NCBI GenBank assembly: GCA_037783545.1
Contig: JBBELK010000441.1
Location: forward strand, 248,001 to 312,000
Direction of reading: 5' to 3'
From: Henricia sp. BOLD:AAB3569
Taxonomy: Eukaryota; Echinodermata; Asteroidea; Spinulosida; Echinasteridae
Length of the DNA: 64,000 bases
Part shown: positions 58,401 through 64,000 of the stretch, in pieces
Numbering within the stretch: position 1 is the first letter of the stretch
How the letters are laid out: each line of letters begins with the position of its first letter
Notes under the pieces: generated by a model
What the model saw: the letters and a program-made list of their open reading frames with translations, nothing else
The model's database searches: none
Told to the model about the DNA's origin: nothing
Program-made: the position numbers and the translations under genes

Positions 58401-61400
58401 TCAATGGCCAAGTCGGCACTTAGATTTGTCTGTGCACCACTTAGGTACAATGTAGAAGACTGCTGTGAAGGTTTGCCCACAATGGAGAGCTCGGTGCTTG
58501 TGTCTGAAATAAGCAAAGAACAAAGGTTAATATATAATACAGATGATGACCACAAACACAGATCTACGAGCTGTAAATGCTTAAATCAGAAACTACACAG
58601 GAAACTCCCTGCGACAAACTAGCATATTTGAAGCAAACAAAATATACCTGTCTCAAGATCACAGGTTGGTCCAGTAAATCCATGTGGATAGGGTTTAAAA
58701 GTGATGTAAAGGTTCGTATATAATTAATCTATAAATAAATATTGACCACCGGGAGAAGCTTTAGAAAACTGTTACATGTGTAGATTAATACCAAAGAATA
58801 TAGAAGCCATATCCTTTACAAGCACGTACCTATTGGTATTTCCCAAACTCTGACCTCACAAAGCTGCAAATATGCAGAGCTCCGCTGGTTGTAACTAATG
58901 ACAACAATTTGGCCTTTCTTCGGAGGGTCGCATGTGATCTTTACAGTTCCACCGAGAACCGAGGCTTGGGCAGCAGTAACTGGAGAACCGCACATGTCAC
59001 TACTCTGAAAAAGTTGCCTTTGCTGTTCAACATAAACCTTAGCACCTGCAAGACGCCCGGCTGGGGTTAAATGACAGGGGCAATATAATGTTCAGTCATC
59101 CAACATCGTTAGTCTTGATTACTTTCAGAGAGCTGTAATCCCATGTCAGTTAAAAAATCATGCTGTCAAAAACGTACCATACCAGTTGCAGTCTTATGAA
59201 GAGTAGTGTACAATGTAAATTGCTATTTCTCAACGAAACTTCCAAACAATAGAAAACTTGGAGATGAATTAAGAAACACAAGAAAATTGCAATGCCCCGA
59301 CCGGGATTCGAACCCAGATCCTTGGCATACATGGCCAACTGCTCTACCAACTGAGCTATCTGGGCATCCCGTCAGAGCACCACAACAATCTAGTTCGAAT
59401 CCGCGGTCGGAGCATTGCAATTTTCTAGTGTTTCTGAATTCATCTTTTATTGTCAATCATCGCTTACTGCGCTATCTGGATATAACGCTCACAAAAGTTC
59501 GGTCCCTCGAAGAGCGCTATAACGAGAGTTTAATATAGTACACTTTGTACAATCTCTGGACTTTTTTTTAAATTTATGAAAGGCTTGGTTTTTTAGAATG
59601 GTTTCCACTTACAACAGCAGTCTCCACGGTTGACGATTGTCACTTTGGTGATGAGGTGAGTACCTTCCAGCTCAACTCTCCACCAAGGATCTTCCTGCTT
59701 TTCTACAACAAAAATACAAGAATTTTATTCCGTGTTGTATGGCCAGCAAGCAGCAGAGAAGAAGGAACACTAGTAAACGATGCTGTCTGTAACTTTTCTC
59801 AACTTTGTATGTCCAAGTTGCAGCAGCCTCTACTCCCAGATTGGACTGTATAGCCATACCATGCAGATGTTGTCTGCAAGAAGTCAAACCCAAGGCAGGG
59901 CACTGCACAACAGCATTGTCAGGGCTGTAGTCGAGTCCACACTTTCCGAGTCCGAGTCAGAGTCCTGTAGTTTTGCGGTCGCAATAAAAATGCTGGATTT
60001 ATATCCACCTTTGCTGGTTCGAGTGTAAACACGGTGTAATAGACGTCCAAACCCACTTTGCAAGTCAAACAAAATAAACACTTATTTATTCAAATTCCAA
60101 TTATTCTTACTTGTTATAGCACATTTAATTAGGTTAGAGTCGCTATCTCCATCAATGGCCAAGTCGGCACTTAGATTTGTCCGTGCACCACTTAGGTACA
60201 ATGTAGAAGACTGCTGTGAAGGTTTGCCCACAATGGAGAGCTCGGTGCTTGTGTCTGAAATAAGCAAAGAACAAATGTTAATATATAATACAGATGATGA
60301 CCACAAACACAGATCTACGAGCTGTAAATGCTTAAATCAGAAACTACACAGGAAACTCCCTGCGACAAACTAGCATATTTGAAGCAAACAAAATATACCT
60401 GTCTCAAGATCACAGGTTGGTCCAGTAAATCCATGTGGATTGAGTTTCAAAGCGATGTCAAGGTTCGTATATAATTAATCTATAAATAAATATTGACCCC
60501 CGGGAGAAGCTTTAGAAAACTGTTACATGTGTAGATTAATACCAAAGAATATAGAAGCCATATCCTTTACAAGCACGTACCTATTGGTATTTCCCAAACT
60601 CTGACCTCACAAAGCTGCAAATATGCAGAGCTCCGCTGGTTGTAACTAATGACAACAATTTGGCCTTTCTTCGGAGGGTCGCATGTGATCTTTACAGTTC
60701 CACCGAGAACCGAGGCTTGAGCAGCAGTAACGGGAGAACCGCACATGTCACTACTCTGAAGAGGTTGCGACTTTTGCTGTTCAACATAAACCTTAGCACC
60801 TGCAAGACGCCCGGCTGGGGTTAAATGACAGGGGCAATATAATGTTAAGTCATCCAACATCGTTAGTCTTGATTACTTTCAGAGAGCTGTAATCCCATGT
60901 CAGTTAAAAAATCATGCTATCAAAAACGTACCATACCAGTTGCAGTCTTATGAAGAGTAGTGTACAATGGAAATTGCTATTTCTCAACGAAACTTCCAAA
61001 CAATAGAAAACTTGGAGATGAATTAAGAAACACGAGAAAATTGCAATGCCCCGATCGGGATTCGAACCCAGATCCTTGGCATACATGGCCAACTGCTCTA
61101 CCAACTGAGCTATCTGGGCATCCCGTCAGAGCACCACAACAATCTAGTTCGAATCCGCGGTCAGGGCATTGCAATTTTCTAGTGTTTCTGAATTCATCTT
61201 TTATTGTCAATCATCGCTATCTGGATATAATGCTCACAAAAGTTCGGTCCCTCGAAGAGCGCTATAACGAGAGTTTAATATAGTACACTTTTTATACAAT
61301 CTCTGGACTTTTTTTTTAATTTATGAAAGGCTTGGTTTTTTAGAATGGTTTCCACTTACAACAGCAGTCTCCACGGTTGACGATTGTCACTTTGGTGATG

Positions 61401-62169
61401 AGGTGAGTACCTTCCAGCTCAACTCTCCACCAAGGATCTTCCTGCTTTTCTACAACAAAAATACAAGAATTTTATTCCGTGTTGTATGGCCAGCAAGCAG
61501 CAGAGAAGAAGGAACACTAGTAAACGATGCTGTCTGTAACTTTTCTCAACTTTGTCTGTCCAATTTGCAGCAGCCGCTACTCCCAGATTGGACTGTATAG
61601 CCATACCATGCAGATGTTGTCTGCAAGAAGTCGAACCTGCAGGGCACTGCACAACAGCATTGTCAGGGCTGTAGTCGAGTCCACACTTTCCGAGTCAGAG
61701 TCCTGTATTATTAATGTCCTTTTTGTTAAATATTGTATTTATATATTTTTTTCACTGGATTCGGATGAACTCGGCCCAAATCTCCGAGTCCTTACCGCCC
61801 GAGTTACATTTTATCGGGACTTTTGCGGTTTCTGAAGGCGAGTTGAAGCAATTTGGGGTGTAGTGTAAACGCGGCAAATGTTCAGTTTTGCGGTCGCAAT
61901 GAAAATGCTGGATCTGTATCCACCTTTGCCGGTTCGAGTGTAAACACGGTGTAATAGACGTCCAAACCCACTTTGCAAGTCAAACAAAATAAACACTTAT
62001 TTATTCAAATTCCAATTATTCTTACTTGTTATAGCACATTTAATTAGGTTAGAGTCGCTATCTCCATCAATGGCCAAGTCGGCACTTAGATTAGTCTGTG
62101 CACCACTTAGGTACAATGTAGAAGACTGCTGTGAAGGTTTGCCCACAATGGAGAGCTCGGTACTTATGT
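55329..62169 (-). CDS. Gene model: tandem F-type lectin domains plus calcium-binding EGF repeats
   Basis: Minus-strand exons in order: three lectin units of A (144 bp), B (90 bp) and C (231-234 bp), then three EGF exons (114 bp, or to the stop). Every junction seen is phase 1, so all exons can join in frame. Each lectin unit reads GKPSQQSS...DLAIDGD (A), [22 protein letters not shown] (B) and [11 protein letters not shown]...CEVRVWEI (C), the F-type lectin (fucolectin) fold. RGDCCSGR satisfies RxDx4R; the ligand histidine expected 27 residues before that Arg is Ile in the KCAIT segment, so fucose binding is uncertain. EGF exons carry DVNEC, six cysteines and the DRF calcium-type pattern. The 5' end is missing; the next EGF exon upstream is broken. 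Expected role: secreted or cell-surface recognition protein. Confidence 0.7.
55560..55673 (-). CDS. Calcium-binding EGF exon 2
   Basis: 114 bp, phase 1-1, between acceptor CCCATCAG and donor [27 protein letters not shown] then [19 protein letters not shown]. Nearly identical with its intron to exon 1, showing recent duplication of a ~198-bp unit. Confidence 0.85.
55758..55871 (-). CDS. Calcium-binding EGF exon 1
   Basis: 114 bp, phase 1-1, starting [16 protein letters not shown] and ending FRGRLCVSG. Same splice sites as exon 2. Follows the last lectin unit after an 831-bp intron. Confidence 0.85.
55872..56702. other. Intron between the lectin and EGF parts
   Basis: Contains loosely repeated GACTC/AACTCGGAGCTCGA phrases (about 56380-56640), reminiscent of the 21580-22030 family. 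No exon recognised. Confidence 0.4.
56703..56933 (-). CDS. F-type lectin unit 3, exon C
   Basis: 231 bp, phase 1-1, acceptor AACCCCAG, donor AATAG|GTACGT. Encodes [34 protein letters not shown] and [10 protein letters not shown]. Confidence 0.85.
57167..57230 (-). ncRNA. tRNA-like sequence, intron of unit 3 (partial)
   Basis: Same as the 72-nt tRNA-like sequences at 59294-59365 and 61048-61119 up to GTTGGTAGAGC, then diverges into a ~185-bp segment (about 57226-57415) absent from the other units and ending in an inverted match (GGCTATAAGCCAGG / CCTGGCTTATAGCC). Confidence 0.5.
57698..57787 (-). CDS. F-type lectin unit 3, exon B
   Basis: 90 bp, phase 1-1, acceptor TTGTAG, donor TGTT|GTAAGT. 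Encodes [20 protein letters not shown] then NRGDCC; units 1 and 2 have QED where this has QDH. Confidence 0.85.
58360..58503 (-). CDS. F-type lectin unit 3, exon A
   Basis: 144 bp, phase 1-1, acceptor TTTCAG, donor ACAA|GTAAGA. Encodes [20 protein letters not shown] then [20 protein letters not shown]. One N-glycosylation motif (NLS). Confidence 0.85.
58648..58720 (-). pseudogene. Decayed EGF exon between units 2 and 3
   Basis: A donor (GAGACAG|GTATAT) is preceded by [13 protein letters not shown], the C-terminal part of an EGF module. The N-terminal cysteines and acceptor are not recognisable. Confidence 0.5.
58830..59060 (-). CDS. F-type lectin unit 2, exon C
   Basis: 231 bp, phase 1-1, as unit 3. 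[18 protein letters not shown] is conserved; small changes elsewhere (DMCGS for EMCGS). Confidence 0.85.
59294..59365 (-). ncRNA. tRNA-like sequence, intron of unit 2
   Basis: 72 nt with a 7-bp acceptor stem (GCCCAGA/TCGGGGC, one mismatch), a D-arm TAGCTCAGTTGGTAGAGC, an anticodon-type stem TTGGC/GCCAA with loop CATGTAT, and a T-arm CTGGGTTCGAATCCCGG. The loop lacks U33, so it is a pseudo-tRNA or SINE head rather than a working tRNA. An inverted partner with TAGTTCGAATCCGCGGTCGG lies immediately beyond (about 59366-59430). Confidence 0.55.
59613..59702 (-). CDS. F-type lectin unit 2, exon B
   Basis: 90 bp, phase 1-1. [20 protein letters not shown] and NRGDCC. Confidence 0.85.
60111..60254 (-). 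CDS. F-type lectin unit 2, exon A
   Basis: 144 bp, phase 1-1. Same as unit 3 except ART for AQT before [11 protein letters not shown]. The intron after it lacks about 165 bp present in units 1 and 3 (compare 58040-58215). Confidence 0.85.
60400..60475 (-). pseudogene. Decayed EGF exon between units 1 and 2
   Basis: Same remnant as 58648-58720: [13 protein letters not shown] before donor GAGACAG|GTATAT. Confidence 0.5.
60581..60814 (-). CDS. F-type lectin unit 1, exon C
   Basis: 234 bp, phase 1-1, one codon longer than the others ([15 protein letters not shown]). Same splice sites. Confidence 0.85.
61048..61119 (-). ncRNA. tRNA-like sequence, intron of unit 1
   Basis: 72 nt, same fold as 59294-59365 with one change (CCGATCGGG for CCGACCGGG). 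It is paired with the same inverted B-box-like partner. Confidence 0.55.
61360..61449 (-). CDS. F-type lectin unit 1, exon B
   Basis: 90 bp, phase 1-1. Encodes [20 protein letters not shown] and NRGDCC as in unit 2. Confidence 0.85.
62026..62169 (-). CDS. F-type lectin unit 1, exon A
   Basis: 144 bp, phase 1-1, acceptor TTTCAG, donor [26 protein letters not shown]... and [11 protein letters not shown]. The first recognisable exon of the array in this window. Confidence 0.85.
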
Positions 62170-62448
62170 CTGAAATAAGCAAAGAAAGTACTTAAATCAG
62201 AAACTAGAGAAAATCCCTTTCTAATGCCAACAAATTAACTGTTTCATGAATGTTGCAAACTTGTGCAGTAAAAAAACTTGACAGAATCATGTAAACCCAA
62301 CATTTTAAATCTCAATCATCATCAGAATTGATTAAAGGTGAAACTTTTCTAATCACCCTCTATATCACTCTAGCATACCTGAAACATTTTTTTTGTCTTC
62401 AACGTAATTTTAAATACAGTACAATGTAGCCTAGCATAGGCCTATACC

Positions 62449-62531
62449 TGTCTTACAGATCGATCCAGTTATATATAATCCATACAGGCACACTGACACA
62501 AACTCGTCAACTCCATCCACCGTTCTTTATT
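62449..62531 (-). pseudogene. Broken EGF exon upstream of the array
   Basis: The minus strand has AAGAACGGTGGA then GGAGTTGACGAGTTTGTGTC, cognate to the KNGG and DGVDRF part of the intact EGF exons but missing ~9 bp. It ends TCTGTAAGACAG|GTATAG at a donor. Its 5' half is cut off by the transposon that begins at 62541. Confidence 0.6.
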
Positions 62532-62540
62532 ATTTATGCT

Positions 62541-63522
62541 GGTATTTTTTCCGTAACCTACATTGAACAAAGATTTGAAGGAAATTACCTCCTAGAATCA
62601 ACAGATAATCTTATTTTAAGATATAGGCCTACTTCCCACTTGCATTTTTGTCGCAACATTTGCTTTTCTGTAGAAAAATCAAGTTTTCTCCTTCAAAAAT
62701 TGCATTCAGTAATATAAGATAACCATTCCCCCGCGCGCGGCGCCCCCTGTTGTCGCGCTAATACTTTATGCAGTAATTTTATAATTTAGGCCTATTTATC
62801 TTCATCCTGAGATCTCAGGGAATTTCCACTATGCGAAGCGACGTGACAATACCCTGAGGAAATACACGCAAATCTGTGGAGCGAGCCGGCTGTTGTCTTG
62901 AGCCAACTCACGCCCGAGTAATTTTGATGTAATTTAATCAATTCGGTCATTATGCCGAAAAGAAACAATTTCTATACTTTCCAGAAATTGTATTGGGTTC
63001 CGTTCCTTATGACTGTCCCATTCCTACCAAACTTTCAAACGACGAACCTTATTTACTCTGCAGTTGTTCACATTAATAACAGGGATGCATGCTGACGAAT
63101 GTAATGGAACGGATTCCCCAGTATGCTTTAAATAGCAGCCAATCCCCGACGCGGACAACGGCCAGCATTACCGAGTACATGTATCACATGCATGCACGGT
63201 GTTTACAATCTGCGCGCGTTACATTTTGAATGCCTGCAATCGTGCTATAATGCACTGCCAGCGTCCTGATTGGTCCAGCAGAGGCGACAAGATTTCTGTC
63301 GCTAGTCCCACCGCCAAATGGGGCCTTTTTCAACAGGGCCACTGTACGCAGGAGTTAGGGAGTGCGTTAAAGGGGCACTGTTGCAAGAGGATGATTTATC
63401 TTAGAAATGCAACATTTGCGACAAAAGTGCACGTGGGAAGTATATCTTGAAATTTGATGATCTGTTGATTCCAGGAGGTAATTTCATTTAAATCTTTGTT
63501 CAATGTATAAGGAAAAAATACC
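62541..63522. mobile_element. GGTATTTTTTCC element copy 3, exact 8-bp target duplication, interrupted
   Basis: TTTATGCT flanks both sides (62533-62540 and 63523-63530). The ends GGTATTTTTTCC and GGAAAAAATACC match copies 1 and 2; inner arms (ATTACCTCCTAGAATCAACAG and CCAGGAGGTAATTTC) also match. A 591-bp insert at 62803-63393 expands it to 982 bp. It landed in or beside an EGF exon. Confidence 0.9.
62803..63393. mobile_element. Insert nested in copy 3, with 9-bp target duplication
   Basis: ATTTATCTT stands on both sides (62794-62802 and 63394-63402). The insert begins CATCCT and ends AGGATG, a 6-bp inverted end. Within it CTGAGATCTCAG is a local palindrome. No transposase, family unknown. 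Confidence 0.75.
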
Positions 63523-63530
63523 TTTATGCT

Positions 63531-64000
63531 TACCTTCACGTTTATACAGGTCACTTGCATCTAAAAGTCTATTCAGTCGGCGAAGATCCCAGATCCTTTG
63601 GGCCTTAATGTTAAAAACAAAATAACTTTTAGTCCGTTTAATAAACCTTATAGACGTTCTCAATGCATTATGGGATTGGATGACAAAATTGCCCGGCCAA
63701 ATGTGCATATAAAACTCGATTTTATGTTTCCCGTAACCCGCCCGCGTTTGGATTTTTCGGCCGCGTTTGAGATGCCAAAATCCAAAAACAATTCATTATT
63801 TTGTATTTTCCCCCAAAATTTATAATTTTTTTCTCCTGCCATTTTTGTTGGATATTTCAAAGCAGCGCTCGAATTTCACATTCTCGTCCTCCCGCCAAAA
63901 AAATGTTAACGTAATTTTCTTCCTCCATGCATAAAAAATTACCCCAGACATACTTCCAAATACTGAAAGGCACCCAGGCCTGTTTTTTGCTGATTTTGGC
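63531..64000. other. Window end; no gene supported
   Basis: A minus-strand segment ending CGTGAAG|GTAAGC near 63534 could be a small exon (about 63535-63604, preceded by a weak TTAACATTAAG acceptor), but it resembles no family that I know. Confidence 0.2.

Noticed and set aside
59294-59365. A functional tRNA gene
   Set aside because: The fold is good but the anticodon-type loop lacks U33, and it repeats in duplicated introns with an inverted partner. Better called tRNA-like or SINE-derived.
63535-63604. Small exon before donor CGTGAAG|GTAAGC
   Set aside because: Weak acceptor and no similarity to any family; too little to annotate as a gene.
1-64000. CRISPR arrays, prophage or bacterial operons
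   Set aside because: No spaced direct-repeat arrays, no dense same-strand coding and no ribosome-binding pattern. The DNA is eukaryotic.

Overview
This window reads as nuclear DNA from a marine invertebrate deuterostome, most likely an echinoderm. The evidence is a dense load of small transposons and tRNA-derived SINEs, intron-rich lectin/EGF gene fragments with phase-1 exons, a secreted C-type lectin of the invertebrate type, and constant recurrence of TACATGTA and AGGCCTA words. Species cannot be read from the sequence. There are no prokaryotic operons, rRNA genes or CRISPR arrays. Almost all open frames are short chance frames inside repeats.

Genes I can support are few. (1) A single-exon secreted C-type lectin lies on the minus strand (40821-41318). 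(2) A minus-strand multi-exon gene or gene fragment at about 55329-62169 has three tandemly duplicated F-type lectin (fucolectin-like) domains, each from three phase-1 exons, followed by three calcium-binding EGF exons; decayed EGF exons lie between the lectin units. (3) Two minus-strand exons of a further, divergent F-type lectin domain lie at 51467-51912. (4) A minus-strand first coding exon at 24420-24489 looks like a signal peptide ending at a splice donor. (5) A 45-codon Tc1/mariner transposase C-terminus survives at 10572-10706.

The rest is mostly non-autonomous mobile DNA. About ten unrelated element families carry terminal inverted repeats next to TTAA (piggyBac-type target). Three copies of one family have 8-bp target duplications (hAT-like). 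Elements flanked by TA sit at 1325-1578 and 8964-9452. Long foldback elements at 33585-34308 and 35982-36259 have 7-bp and 9-bp duplications. Insertions are nested up to three deep, and some empty sites can be read from sister copies.

Layout: 1-20 kb is repeats only (foldbacks, TTAA elements, SINEs, Tc1 fragment). 20-32 kb holds G-rich tracts, a 21-bp minisatellite, SINEs and the signal-peptide exon. 30.7-42.1 kb holds four copies of a TTCGCCC-rich TTAA element, big palindromes and the C-type lectin. 42-51 kb is foldbacks and a 1.28-kb element. 51.4-51.9 kb holds the divergent F-lectin exons. 53.1-54.6 kb is a TATA-to-AATAAA unit with a row of small hairpins, possibly an LTR. 55.3-62.2 kb is the F-lectin/EGF array. 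62.5-63.5 kb is a nested transposon that broke an EGF exon. The two lectin loci would both make secreted carbohydrate-recognition proteins; nothing in the sequence shows that they act together.
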